Shown here: positions 35,123-43,739 of the stretch, piece after piece
Layout of the letters: every line of letters starts with the position of its first letter
Position numbering within the stretch: position 1 is the first letter of the stretch
From: Longispora sp040681875
Lineage (GTDB): Bacteria > Actinomycetota > Actinomycetes > Mycobacteriales > Micromonosporaceae
Direction: 5' to 3'
DNA: 64,000 nt
Assembly (NCBI RefSeq): GCF_040681875.1
Contig: NZ_JBFAZP010000001.1
Coordinates: forward strand, 62,001 to 126,000
Translations under genes and position numbers: made by a program
The notes under the pieces: model-generated
Database searches by the model: none
Told to the model about the DNA's origin: nothing
What the model saw: the letters and a program-made list of their open reading frames with translations, nothing else

Positions 35123-38100
35123 ATGTTCTCCAGACCCCGCACATCCCGTCGTACCGGTCCACGGCTGGTCGCGGCCGCCGTGGCGCTCGCCCTCGGCGCG
35201 ACGATCCCCCTCGTACAGGCCGCGCCCGCCCAGGCGGTGGCCGATCCGGCGAGCTACGTCAACACCCTCATCGGCACCGACGGCGGCGAGACCCTCCCCG
35301 GCGCCGTCAGCCCGTTCGGCATGGTGCAGTTCAGCCCCGAGGAGACCGCCGGCAACCAGACCCGGCCGGTCCGCCCCGGCGGATACCACTACAGCGCCAA
35401 CAAGATCCGCGGCTTCAGCATGACCCACATGTCCGGCACCGGATGCCACGGTGGATCCGGCGACATCCCGTTCATGCCGTACATCGGCAACGTCACGTCC
35501 TCCCCCACGGGCGACACCGCCGATTCCACGTACGCCAGCTCCTTCTCGCACTCCAACGAGACCGCGACCGCCGGCTACTACCGCGTCGGACTCGACAACG
35601 GGACCAACGTCGAGCTCACCGCCTCCGCCCGCACCGGGTCCGCACGGTTCACGTACCCCGCGAACGGCGCCGCCAGCCTCCTGGTGCGCACCTCCAACTC
35701 CGAGGTGGGCAGCACCGCCGCGACGACGAACATCAACGTCTCCGCGCAGACGATCTCCGGCTCCGTCACGAGCGGCAACTTCTGCGGCGGGTACGGCGCG
35801 GAGACCAACATCGCCCGGCGCAGCTACTACACGCTGTACTTCACGGCGTCGTTCGACCAGCCGTTCACCGCCCACGGGACCTGGACGGACAAGACCCTCA
35901 ACCAGACGGGCACCTCCGCCAGCGGGGGCACCGGCTACGGCGAGGGCGGCTTTCCGGCGGGGAAGGGTTCCGGCGGGTACGTCACCTTCGCCTCGGGCAA
36001 GGTCGTCAACGCCCGGATCGGCGTCTCCTACGTCAGCCCGGCCAACGCGCAGGCCAACCTGCAGGCGGAGAACCCGGCCGACGCGGGCTTCGACACGATC
36101 AGACAACGGGCCCGCGACGCGTGGAACACCGAACTCGGCCGGATGGAGGTGACCGGGGGCACCAGCGGCCAGCTGTCGACGTTCTACACGGCCCTGTACC
36201 ACTCGCTGCTGCACCCCAACGTGTTCAGCGACGTCAACGGCCAGTACATGGGCATGGACCAGCAGGTCAAGACCGTGGGCGGCGGGCAGAACGCGCAGTA
36301 CGCCAACTTCTCCGGCTGGGACGTCTACCGTGGCCAGCTGCAGCTGGTGACCATGCTGCGACCCGACGTCGGCGGCGACATCGCCCAGTCCCTGTACAAC
36401 CACGCCCAGTCCAACGGCGGGGTGTGGGACCGGTGGACCCACAACCAGGGCGGCACGCACGTCATGACCGGGGATCCGGCGCACGCGGCGCTACCGAGCA
36501 TCTACGCCTTCGGGGGAAAGAACTTCGACACCTCCGGCGCCCTGTCCTCGATGGTGCGCGCCGCGACCACGGTCACCCCGGAGGACAAGAGCATGGAGGG
36601 GTGGAACATCTTCCGGACGGGCGAGCGGCCCTCGCTCGACAAGTGGATGTCGCTCCACTACATCCCGACCACGTTCAAGGGGGGTACGGCCTGGGGCGGA
36701 GCCGGCGAGACCCTGGAGGTCTCGATCGCGGACTTCGCGCTCTCCCCGCTCGCCGGCAGGCTGGGCCAGACGGAGACGCGTGACGCCTTCGCGGCGCGGG
36801 CGCAGTACTGGAAGAACATCTACAACCCCGGCAACGGGGGCTACATCCAGGACCGCGACGAGGACGGCACGTGGGACTCGTTCGACCCCGCCAGCGACAG
36901 CGGTTTCGCCGAGGGCAGCGCGGCCCAGTACACGTGGATGATCCCGCACAACGTCGGCGGTCTCATCGCCAAGATGGGCGGAAACGCCACCGCCAACAAC
37001 CGGTTGGACGCCTACTTCCACAACTCCGACGGATCCTGGGCGCTGAAGGACGCCGGCGGCCTGAAGTCGGCGATGGACAACGAGCCGTCGATCTGGACGC
37101 CGTGGTTCTACAACCACTCCGGGCAGCCCTACAAGACCCAGCAGACCATCCGTCAGACGGTCAACACGCTGTGGGGCCCCAACCCCACGGGCATTCCCGG
37201 CCAGGACGACCTCGGCGCCATGTCGGCGTGGTACGTCTTCGCCGCGATCGGCATGCACCCCCTCACCCCCGGGCGCGCCGAGATGCTGCTGAGCAGCCCC
37301 CTGTTCCCCAAGGTGGTCATCCACCGTGGCAACGGGGTCGACCTCACCGTCAACGCCCCCGGCGCGTCGGCGGGCACGTTCTACATCCAGAGCCTCAAGG
37401 TCGACGGGGCGGCGTCGAACCGGGCCTGGCTGCCCGAGTCGTTCATCGCCTCCTCCGCGACCCTGGACTACACCCTCGGCACCTCGGCGAACACGTCCTG
37501 GGCCGCTGCGGCGGCCGACGCGCCGCCGTCGTTCGACGGGGCCCCGCAGGGTACGAACCCGACGGTCACGAATCCGGGCAACCAGAGCGGTACCACCGGG
37601 AGCCCCGCGAGTGTGCAGCTGACGGCGACGGGTGGCACCGCGCCGTACACGTGGTCGGCGACCGGCCTGCCCGCCGGTCTGTCCATCGCGGCCGGTACCG
37701 GTCTGGTGACCGGAACACCCACCACGGTGGGTAGCTCGTCGGTGACCGTGACGGCCAAGGACGCGGCCAACCGCACCGGCAGCACCACCTTCACCTGGAC
37801 GGTGGCGGACGTCGGCGCGTCGACGAACCTCGCGCTGGGCAGGACCGCCACGGGTTCGGCGTCGTGCAACTCGGGTGAGGGGCCGGAGAAGGCCGTCAAC
37901 GGCAGCACCACCGACAAGTGGTGCTCTTCGGCGGCCTCGAAGTGGTTGCAGGTCGACCTCGGCGCCAGCCGCACTCTCGGCAGCTTCAAGGTCAAGCACG
38001 CCGGCGCGGGCGGGGAGGCGACCTCGCTGAACACCAAGGCGTTCACCATCCAGGTCAGCGCCGACGGCATCACCTGGAACACCGTCACCACCGTCACCGC

Positions 38101-38233
38101 CAACACCAGCTCGGAGACGACCCACCCCGTCACCGCGACGACCGGCCGCTACATCCGGCTCACCGTGACCACCCCGACCCAGTCGGGCGACAGCGCCGCC
38201 CGCGTCTACGAACTGGAGGCCTACGCCCCCTGA
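35123..38233 (+). CDS. Secreted GH92 alpha-1,2-mannosidase with Ig-like and discoidin domains
   Basis: 1036 residues. Signal peptide (1-38, AQAVA), GH92 N-terminal beta-domain (about 40-270; VNTLIGTDGGETLPGAVSPF), catalytic (alpha/alpha)6 barrel (about 280-780) with the family-typical GIPGQDDLGAMSAWYVFAAI near 690-709, a putative Ig-like domain (about 800-890) and a C-terminal F5/8 type C domain (about 895-1036). GH92 enzymes are calcium-dependent exo-mannosidases acting on mannans or N-glycans outside the cell. ATG 35123 has AAAGGG upstream. It follows a prominent inverted repeat. Confidence 0.93.
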   Translation: MFSRPRTSRRTGPRLVAAAVALALGATIPLVQAAPAQAVADPASYVNTLIGTDGGETLPGAVSPFGMVQFSPEETAGNQTRPVRPGGYHYSANKIRGFSMTHMSGTGCHGGSGDIPFMPYIGNVTSSPTGDTADSTYASSFSHSNETATAGYYRVGLDNGTNVELTASARTGSARFTYPANGAASLLVRTSNSEVGSTAATTNINVSAQTISGSVTSGNFCGGYGAETNIARRSYYTLYFTASFDQPFTAHGTWTDKTLNQTGTSASGGTGYGEGGFPAGKGSGGYVTFASGKVVNARIGVSYVSPANAQANLQAENPADAGFDTIRQRARDAWNTELGRMEVTGGTSGQLSTFYTALYHSLLHPNVFSDVNGQYMGMDQQVKTVGGGQNAQYANFSGWDVYRGQLQLVTMLRPDVGGDIAQSLYNHAQSNGGVWDRWTHNQGGTHVMTGDPAHAALPSIYAFGGKNFDTSGALSSMVRAATTVTPEDKSMEGWNIFRTGERPSLDKWMSLHYIPTTFKGGTAWGGAGETLEVSIADFALSPLAGRLGQTETRDAFAARAQYWKNIYNPGNGGYIQDRDEDGTWDSFDPASDSGFAEGSAAQYTWMIPHNVGGLIAKMGGNATANNRLDAYFHNSDGSWALKDAGGLKSAMDNEPSIWTPWFYNHSGQPYKTQQTIRQTVNTLWGPNPTGIPGQDDLGAMSAWYVFAAIGMHPLTPGRAEMLLSSPLFPKVVIHRGNGVDLTVNAPGASAGTFYIQSLKVDGAASNRAWLPESFIASSATLDYTLGTSANTSWAAAAADAPPSFDGAPQGTNPTVTNPGNQSGTTGSPASVQLTATGGTAPYTWSATGLPAGLSIAAGTGLVTGTPTTVGSSSVTVTAKDAANRTGSTTFTWTVADVGASTNLALGRTATGSASCNSGEGPEKAVNGSTTDKWCSSAASKWLQVDLGASRTLGSFKVKHAGAGGEATSLNTKAFTIQVSADGITWNTVTTVTANTSSETTHPVTATTGRYIRLTVTTPTQSGDSAARVYELEAYAP

Positions 38234-38242
38234 TCACCACGG

Positions 38243-38272
38243 CGGGCGGGCTCGCGCACGCGGGCCCGCCCG
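38243..38272 (+). terminator. Hairpin terminator after GH92
   Basis: CGGGCGGGC pairs with GCCCGCCCG over a 12-base loop, ten bases after the stop. Confidence 0.55.
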
Positions 38273-38363
38273 ACCGTACTGCGGGCAACGGAGTCAGACG
38301 GTGCCAGGCGCGGCCTGCCGGCAGGTTCTCCCCGTCGACGCGGGCAGCCGATAGGGTGGCCCG

Positions 38364-39500
38364 ATGACGTCGATCTTGCTGAGGAACGTGCGGCCGTGGG
38401 GCGGCGAACCGGTCGATCTCCCGATCGTCGACGGGACCATCGCCGAGCACCGCGCCGACCTGGACGAGTACGACGGCGGCGGCCAGATCGTCATCCCGGC
38501 GCTCGTGGACGCGCACGCGCACCTGGACAAGACCAGCTACGGCCGGCCGTACCGGCCACACACCGCCGGTGACTCGCTGGCCTCGTTGATCGACAACGAG
38601 CGCACCCATCGCGGCGGGCTGGGGTCCGTCGCCGACCGGGCCGGCGCGCTGCTCGACCGGTACATCCGCGGTGGTGTGCTCCATGTCCGCAGTCACGTCG
38701 ACGTGGATCCGGTCATCGGCCTGGACTCCGTCCACGGGGTCAGGCAGGCCGCCGCCGCGCGGCCGGTGACCGTGCAGATCGTGGCGTTCCCGCAGAGCGG
38801 CCTGGTCACCCGCCCAGGGACAGCGGCGCTCATGGCCGAGGCCATCGACGCGGGAGCCGACCTGATCGGCGGCATCGATCCGGCCGGCTTCGACGGCGAC
38901 CCGATCCGGCACCTCGACACCATCTTCGAACTCGCCGCCGGCAAGGGCGTCGGCCTCGACATCCACCTCCACGACCGGGGCAGCCTCGGTGCCTGGCAGA
39001 TCGACCGCATCGTCGACCGGACCCTGGCCATGGACCTGCGCGGCCAGGTGACCATCGCGCACTGCTACGCGTTGTCCACCGTCGAGGCCGACCGGCAGAC
39101 CGCCCTGATCGACCGGATCGCCAGCGCGGACATCGCGCTCACCACCACCGGCCCCGGCACCACCCCACAACTCCCGCTCAAGGCCCTCGCCTCGGCCGGC
39201 GTCCGGGTCGGGATCGGACACGACGGGGTGCGCGACCTGTGGAGCCCGTACGGCACCGGGGACCTCCTGGAGAAGGTCCTCTCGATCGCGGTGATGGCCG
39301 GCTACCGCCACGACGAAGACATCGCCTCGGTACTGCGCCTGGCCACCCACGGCGGCGCCGACATCCTCGGACTGCCCGGCTACGGACTCACACCGGGCAG
39401 CGCCGCCAACCTCGTCCTGCTCCCGGTGTCCCACCTCACCGAGGCCGTCACCGAGCGGCCCGACCGCACCGTCATCGCCGCCGGGGACATCCTGACCTGA
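38364..39500 (+). CDS. Amidohydrolase, cytosine-deaminase-like
   Basis: 378 residues of the amidohydrolase barrel. The metal-binding H-x-H is in DAHAHLDKT (H51, H53), a further metal His in DIHLHDRG (about 211-218), IAHCYAL (about 232-238), and the catalytic-site Asp in GIGHDGVRDLWSPYGTGDLLE (about 283-303), the pattern of cytosine deaminase and related N-heterocycle deaminases. It probably deaminates a cytosine-like base. ATG has GATAGGG upstream. Single gene. Confidence 0.82.
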   Translation: MTSILLRNVRPWGGEPVDLPIVDGTIAEHRADLDEYDGGGQIVIPALVDAHAHLDKTSYGRPYRPHTAGDSLASLIDNERTHRGGLGSVADRAGALLDRYIRGGVLHVRSHVDVDPVIGLDSVHGVRQAAAARPVTVQIVAFPQSGLVTRPGTAALMAEAIDAGADLIGGIDPAGFDGDPIRHLDTIFELAAGKGVGLDIHLHDRGSLGAWQIDRIVDRTLAMDLRGQVTIAHCYALSTVEADRQTALIDRIASADIALTTTGPGTTPQLPLKALASAGVRVGIGHDGVRDLWSPYGTGDLLEKVLSIAVMAGYRHDEDIASVLRLATHGGADILGLPGYGLTPGSAANLVLLPVSHLTEAVTERPDRTVIAAGDILT

Positions 39501-39573
39501 GTCGGCCGGGTGACGCTCGGGCACCTGATTCCGTTGTGCGGGTGCTCACCCGGCGACGGTCACGTACCTGATT

Positions 39574-39923
39574 GTGCCCGCCATCGGGACCTGCGAGCTT
39601 GAGGACACCGCGCCGCTCGGCGGGGTACCCCTCAAGGGTCCCAACACCGAGGTCAGCGTCTCGCACCACCTGCTCGTCATGCAGTACGACGGCAACCTCG
39701 TCTGGACCGACAACCTCCACCACGCGCTGTGGGCCCCGGGCACGTGGGGGAACTCCGGCAAGGGCTACTCCGCGCTGGTGTCCTGACGGTCCGCGACAGC
39801 GCGGGAGCCGTCGTGTGGAGGAACGCGGCCGCCACCGGTGCCGGCCGGAAGCTCGCCCTGCAGGGCGATGGAAATCTGGTCATCTACGAGGCCGACGGCA
39901 GTCCCTGGTGGGCGATCCGCTGA
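39574..39923 (+). pseudogene. Broken bulb-type (mannose-binding) lectin gene
   Basis: Two short frames together encode a B_lectin domain. The first has LVMQYDGNLVW and ALWAPGTWGNSG and stops at about 39786; the other frame continues TVRDSAGAVVWRNAAATGAG and LALQGDGNLVIY. QxDGNLV is the repeated mannose-site motif. A deletion with frameshift near 39783 joins them wrongly, and no signal peptide precedes the first part, so it looks like a decayed secreted lectin. Confidence 0.72.
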
Positions 39924-39928
39924 CCCGG

Positions 39929-39960
39929 ACGCCCCGCTGTCCTCCGGGACGGCGGGGCGT
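39929..39960 (+). terminator. Hairpin terminator
   Basis: ACGCCCCGC (39929-39937) pairs with GCGGGGCGT (39952-39960), with further pairing in the loop, just after the lectin remnant. Confidence 0.6.
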
Positions 39961-39992
39961 TCGGGCCTTCCTGGGGCTGTGCGCGCCCCGTA

Positions 39993-40096
39993 CCTAGGCG
40001 CCTGGCCGGAAGTCTTGTCCGTAACCTTCGGGTAGCCAGGGTGATGTCCAGGGTGCGGTCGCGGCGAGCATCTGGGCTGGTGTGTGGTTTCTGAAG
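39993..40096 (-). repeat. Left 104-bp inverted copy: 3' end of an IS630-family transposase
   Basis: Identical at 101 of 104 positions to the reverse complement of 42012-42115. Read on the minus strand it encodes the end of an IS630-type transposase (TPAQMLAATAPWTSPWLPEG ... RPGA stop). It contains the presumed terminal repeat TTGTCCGTAAC (40015-40025). Only the 3' end is present here. Confidence 0.85.
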
Positions 40097-40115
40097 TATC
40101 CTTCCACCGGAGAAG

Positions 40116-40159
40116 CCAAAGAACTGTTTGACATTTCGAGATCTCAAAGTACTCTTTGG
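40116..40159 (+). promoter_or_regulatory. Promoter and inverted repeat of the arsR-MBL operon
   Basis: TTGACA (40128-40133) and TACTCT (40150-40155) with 16-bp spacing predict a start at about the A of ATG 40163, i.e. leaderless mRNA. CCAAAGA (40116-40122) and TCTTTGG (40153-40159) form an inverted repeat around it, and GAGATCTC (40138-40145) is a perfect palindrome inside. A plausible ArsR operator. Confidence 0.55.
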
Positions 40160-40162
40160 CAT

Positions 40163-40690
40163 ATGCGGATCACTGACCCCAAGGCGATCAGGGCCCTGGC
40201 CCATCCGCTCCGGCTCAACCTGCTGGAGCTGCTGGCCGCAGTCGGCCCGGCGACCGCCGCCCACTGTGGACGGGTGCTCGACGTCTCCCAGGCGAGCTGC
40301 TCCTTCCACCTCCGCCAGCTCGCGAAGTACGGGTTCGTCGTCGACGCCGGCCCCGGCCATGACCGGCGCGAGCGGCAGTGGCAGGTGCCCGAGTCCCGGC
40401 CGATGCTCCGGATCGGAGCGGGCGGCGACGAGGTCGTCCGGCGCGAGCTCGCGCGGGTCGTGGTCCAGCAGGCCACCCAGGCGATCCTCGACGGGGTCGA
40501 CACCGCGGAAGGCTCCGAGTGGCGCAGCATCATGAGCGCCATGGCCGTGCTGACCGCGGAGGAGGCCGCCGACGTCAAGGAGAAGTGGAAAACACTTCTC
40601 GAGCCCTACATAGCAAGGACCCACCAGCCCGGCCGCCGCCATGTCCGCTACTTCATGGCAGCCACCCCGCTCCCGGAGGACCCCCGATGA
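40163..40690 (+). CDS. ArsR-type winged-helix regulator
   Basis: 175 residues. An ArsR/helix-turn-helix_20 domain (about 1-85: DPKAIRALAHPLRLNLLELL, SQASCSFHLRQLAKYGFV) precedes a C-terminal effector part (about 90-175). No CxC metal site is seen apart from one Cys in the recognition helix, so a small-molecule ligand is likelier than a metal. Predicted leaderless from ATG 40163. The stop overlaps the MBL gene start (ATGA). The pair sits between inverted IS630 ends. Confidence 0.85.
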   Translation: MRITDPKAIRALAHPLRLNLLELLAAVGPATAAHCGRVLDVSQASCSFHLRQLAKYGFVVDAGPGHDRRERQWQVPESRPMLRIGAGGDEVVRRELARVVVQQATQAILDGVDTAEGSEWRSIMSAMAVLTAEEAADVKEKWKTLLEPYIARTHQPGRRHVRYFMAATPLPEDPR

Positions 40691-41544
40691 TCGACTTTCT
40701 GACCGCCTCCGCCGCCGGGTCCCTAGACGTCCGCTGGATCCACGGCGCTGTTGACGAACCCGCGATCCAGGTGCACCACTACGACGAACACACCGTCATC
40801 CTGCGACAGAGCAAGGCGGTGCACTATGAGGCGCCGTTCCTGTTCCTGCTGTTCGGCAACGACAGGGCTCTGCTGCTCGACACCGGCGCGACCCCCGAGC
40901 CGGAGCTGTTCCCGCTCCGCGCCACGGTCGACGCCCTCATCGCGGACTGGCTCGAGGCCCACCCGCGCGACGGATACGAACTGGTCGTCGCGCACACCCA
41001 CGGGCACGGTGACCACGTGGCCGCCGACGGCCAGTTCACCGACCGCCCGGCGACCACCGTGGTGTCCCGTGAGCTCGAGGCGGTGCAGGCCTTCTTCGGG
41101 TTCGACGACAGCTGGCCGGCGCGGACGGTCACCTTCGACCTGGGCGGCCGGGTGCTGGAGCTCCTGGGCTCGCCGGGCCACCACCGGGCGGCGATCACGA
41201 TCTACGACCCGTGGACCGCGATCCTGTTCACCGGGGACACCGTCCTGCCGGGCCGGCTCTACATTTTCGACCACTCGGCCTACCTGGCCACGCTCGACCG
41301 CATGATCGACTTCGCGGGCACCCGGCCCGTGCGACACGTGCTCGGCTGCCACGTGGAGATGACGAGCCGACCGGGTCTCGACTATCCGCTCGGCACCACC
41401 TTCCAGCCCGACGAGCAGGTCCTGGAGCTGACGGCCGGCCACCTGGCGGAGATCCGGGACGCGACCTTGTCCGTCGCGGGCCAGCCGGGTGCGCACGCCT
41501 TCGACGACTTCGTCGTCTACAACGTCCCCGCCGACGCGTCGTGA
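40687..41544 (+). CDS. MBL-fold metallo-hydrolase
   Basis: 285 residues with the metallo-beta-lactamase zinc motif HTHGHGDH (103-110), a further His in GSPGHHRAAI (about 163), Asp in FTGDTV (about 183) and a distal His in LGCHVEM (about 219). Coupled to the upstream ArsR gene by ATGA, suggesting a substrate-inducible hydrolase, perhaps for a lactone or thioester. Its stop lies four bases before the terminal repeat of an IS630 remnant, so it may travel as a passenger gene. Confidence 0.85.
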   Translation: MIDFLTASAAGSLDVRWIHGAVDEPAIQVHHYDEHTVILRQSKAVHYEAPFLFLLFGNDRALLLDTGATPEPELFPLRATVDALIADWLEAHPRDGYELVVAHTHGHGDHVAADGQFTDRPATTVVSRELEAVQAFFGFDDSWPARTVTFDLGGRVLELLGSPGHHRAAITIYDPWTAILFTGDTVLPGRLYIFDHSAYLATLDRMIDFAGTRPVRHVLGCHVEMTSRPGLDYPLGTTFQPDEQVLELTAGHLAEIRDATLSVAGQPGAHAFDDFVVYNVPADAS

Positions 41545-41548
41545 CCTA

Positions 41549-42093
41549 TTGTCCGTAACTCGCCCGTGTTGAGCTGGGTGCGAACGTGAGGACCTCGCCG
41601 GGTTCTGCATCGGGGTTACCACACTCCACTGCAGACCCGAAGAGGCCACGATCAGTATGCGCCCGCCCCATGTCTACGCCAACATCTCCGAGGATCAGTA
41701 CCACGACCTGGTGTCGGCGTTGCATCGTCAATGGCGGCCCGCGACCCGGGCGGTCATGATCGTGCTGTCCGCCGGCGGGATGTCGGCAGCCGACATCGGC
41801 GCGTTGCTGCACTATGACCCGGTCACCGTCCGGCGGTGGATCGCCCGCCACGATGGTGACGGCGTGGCCGGGCTCACCGACAGGCCCCGGTCAGGACGTC
41901 CCCGGCTCGGCTCACCACGCCGACCGGACGCGTCTGGACCGCGATGAAAGCCGACATCGCCAACACCGCGCCCGCGACCCTGGCCGACCGAATCCGCCAA
42001 GCCCACGGGTTCTTCAGAAACCACACACCAGCCCGGATGCTCACCGCGACCGCACCCTGGACATCACCCTGGCTACCCGAAGGTTACGGACAA
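41549..42093 (+). mobile_element. Internally deleted IS630-family element
   Basis: Bounded by TTGTCCGTAAC (41549-41559) and its reverse complement (42083-42093), with a TA before the left end as IS630 elements prefer. Inside, 41657-41947 encodes the transposase N-terminal helix-turn-helix domain (ALHRQWRPATRAVMIVLSAG ... DPVTVRRWIARHDGDG ... LTDRPRSGRPRLG), then a frameshift, then only the last 35 or so residues (RNHTPARMLTATAPWTSPW ...). The catalytic DDE middle is missing, so it cannot move by itself. Confidence 0.78.
41657..41947 (+). pseudogene. IS630-family transposase, N-terminal fragment
   Basis: About 84 residues of the IS630 helix-turn-helix region are intact; the reading frame then leaves the family sequence after GRPRLGS and stops. 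The C-terminal end of a transposase follows in another frame up to 42113. No DDE residues remain. Confidence 0.78.
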
Positions 42094-42115
42094 GACTTCC
42101 GGCCAGGCGCTTAGG
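42012..42115 (+). repeat. Right 104-bp inverted copy of the IS630 3' end
   Basis: Pairs with 39993-40096 with three mismatches. It includes the right terminal repeat (42083-42093) and 22 bp beyond it that are also shared, and its edge supplies the TAA stop of the next gene on the minus strand. Confidence 0.85.
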
Positions 42116-43112
42116 GCGTGCCGGCTCGCCGGGGTGCTTCGTTCGCCGCGTCGAGCAGTTGGCCGGCCGTCGGGGTGCGCTCGTAGAGGACCTCCCGGCC
42201 GGCCCGGCGGGACCGGACCAGGCCGGCGCGGCGCAGGACCGCCAGGTGTTGGCTCACTGCCGGCGGGGTCAGGCCCAGGTTCGCGGCCAACCGCGTGGTG
42301 GACACCGGCAGGTCCAGGTGGGCCAGTATGGTCGCGCGATGTCGGCCGAGCAGGGCGCTCAACGGGGTGTGGTCGGTGTCCGGCATGGACGCGGCCTCCC
42401 AGACCGCGCCGATGCCGCGGGGCGGGTACACCAGAGTGGGTTGGTAGTCGGGGTAGGTGACCAGGCCGAGCCTCGGCCAGGCGAACACGCACGGGACGAG
42501 GAGGAGCCCGTTGCCGCGCAGGTGGTGCTGGCGGGTCCGGTTTCCGAAGGTGAGCCACAGGCTGTCATCGTGGTAGTCGACCTGCGGATGCAGATGGGCG
42601 AACACCTGGTGCAGCCCGCCGGCGGCGAAGGCCATGGACCGGTGGTTTCGGTCCTCGTCCAGGACGGCCCGCAGTCGGGGCCAGACGGGTTCGACCGCCG
42701 CCCGCCAGTAGGCGCGCAGGGTGTCGACGAGCGTGCCCAGTTCGCGGTCGGGGTCCTGGAACAGTGGACGAAGCTGCGGGGGTAGCCGGCCGGCGTCCTC
42801 GAGTCCCGCCAGGCTGGCACGCACGTCGGCGGCGGGGGTGGCCCGCAGGCGGTGGAGTTCGTCGGCGATGTCGCCGTCCCAGCGGCGCGGCGGTGGGGCG
42901 ACGAAGTCCGGCAGGCCGCAGGGCTGGGTGACCAGAGCGACCGGCACCGACAGGTCGAGGTGGGCGACGCGTGGCCGGGTGGCCGTCACCCAGGGCTGGT
43001 GCAGGTGCCGCCGGTGCGGCTCGGCCATCAGCGTGGCCAGGCTGGCGACCAGCTCGTACAGCGGTGACCGGGCGAACCGGACCTGCGACAGCTCGACCGC
43101 GTTCAACGGCAT
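42111..43112 (-). CDS. ArsR-family regulator with large N-terminal domain
   Basis: 333 residues: an N-terminal domain of about 245 residues of the DUF5937 kind (RFARSPLYELVASLATLMAE; VYPPRGIGAVWE) and a C-terminal ArsR winged helix (about 255-320; LGRHRATILAHLDLPVSTTRLAANLGLTPPAVSQHLAVLRRAGLV). ATG 43112 is preferred since GAGG lies eight bases upstream. The stop TAA is inside the IS630-derived repeat, so the original C-terminus may have been altered by the insertion. Confidence 0.82.
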   Translation of the reverse strand: MPLNAVELSQVRFARSPLYELVASLATLMAEPHRRHLHQPWVTATRPRVAHLDLSVPVALVTQPCGLPDFVAPPPRRWDGDIADELHRLRATPAADVRASLAGLEDAGRLPPQLRPLFQDPDRELGTLVDTLRAYWRAAVEPVWPRLRAVLDEDRNHRSMAFAAGGLHQVFAHLHPQVDYHDDSLWLTFGNRTRQHHLRGNGLLLVPCVFAWPRLGLVTYPDYQPTLVYPPRGIGAVWEAASMPDTDHTPLSALLGRHRATILAHLDLPVSTTRLAANLGLTPPAVSQHLAVLRRAGLVRSRRAGREVLYERTPTAGQLLDAANEAPRRAGTP

Positions 43113-43246
43113 CTCGATCACCCTCGCAGGCTAGCCCGACGCGGCTTCGAGAGGCGTCGATTAAGCCTGATCGCAATCGTGGCGGGGTCCGCCGCCACCG
43201 CAGGATGCTGCCTGGGTCCAGTCACAACGGGTTCGGAGGAGACACT

Positions 43247-43648
43247 GTGAGAATCACTCGTACCGCAGCGGTGAGCAGGCTGACCGCCTGGCGGAACCGC
43301 GTGTTCACGGCGACGGCCGTGGGCGCGCTCGCGGTGGGCGCGTTCACCGCCGTCGGGCCGGCGAGCGCGGCCCAGGCGGGCGCGAACATCGTGCCGTGGG
43401 TCTACACGAACTGCGCCGCCGGGTACTCCTGCTACTACTCGCAGGCGGGCGGCAACGGCTCGAAGTTCACCGCGCCCTACTCGGGGTACTGCCGTAGCGC
43501 GGTCGGCTACGCCGGCTCGGTCACCAACCGGGGCGGCAACCAGGTCGAGGTCTACGACTCCTGGAACAACCTGATCGCCTGGGTTTCGCCGGGGTACAGC
43601 GTGCAGAGCTTCACGGGCGTCACGGCGAATTGGTACTGCTCCTACTGA
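43247..43648 (+). CDS. Small secreted protein, peptidase-inhibitor I36-like
   Basis: 133 residues with a long signal peptide (1-46, ending ASAAQAG). The mature part (about 85 residues) has the CAAGYSCYYSQAGGNGS pattern and a second pair of Cys (SGYCRSA, NWYCSY), as in the Streptomyces metalloprotease-inhibitor family I36. GTG 43247 with GGAGGAG upstream. Probably an extracellular inhibitor or structural protein. Confidence 0.75.
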   Translation: MRITRTAAVSRLTAWRNRVFTATAVGALAVGAFTAVGPASAAQAGANIVPWVYTNCAAGYSCYYSQAGGNGSKFTAPYSGYCRSAVGYAGSVTNRGGNQVEVYDSWNNLIAWVSPGYSVQSFTGVTANWYCSY

Positions 43649-43653
43649 TCCAC

Positions 43654-43679
43654 GGGCCCGGCCGGCCACGGCCGGGCCC
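43654..43679 (+). terminator. Terminator hairpin 1
   Basis: A perfect 11-bp GGGCCCGGCCG stem with a four-base loop, six bases after the stop of the small secreted protein. Confidence 0.7.
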
Positions 43680-43688
43680 ACCCTCATC

Positions 43689-43716
43689 GCGAGCGGGCCG
43701 CCCCTGGCCCGCTCGC
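43689..43716 (+). terminator. Terminator hairpin 2
   Basis: A perfect 11-bp stem GCGAGCGGGCC / GGCCCGCTCGC with a six-base loop, directly after hairpin 1: a tandem terminator. Confidence 0.65.
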
Positions 43717-43739
43717 GGCCGATCGGACATGGAGGACAG

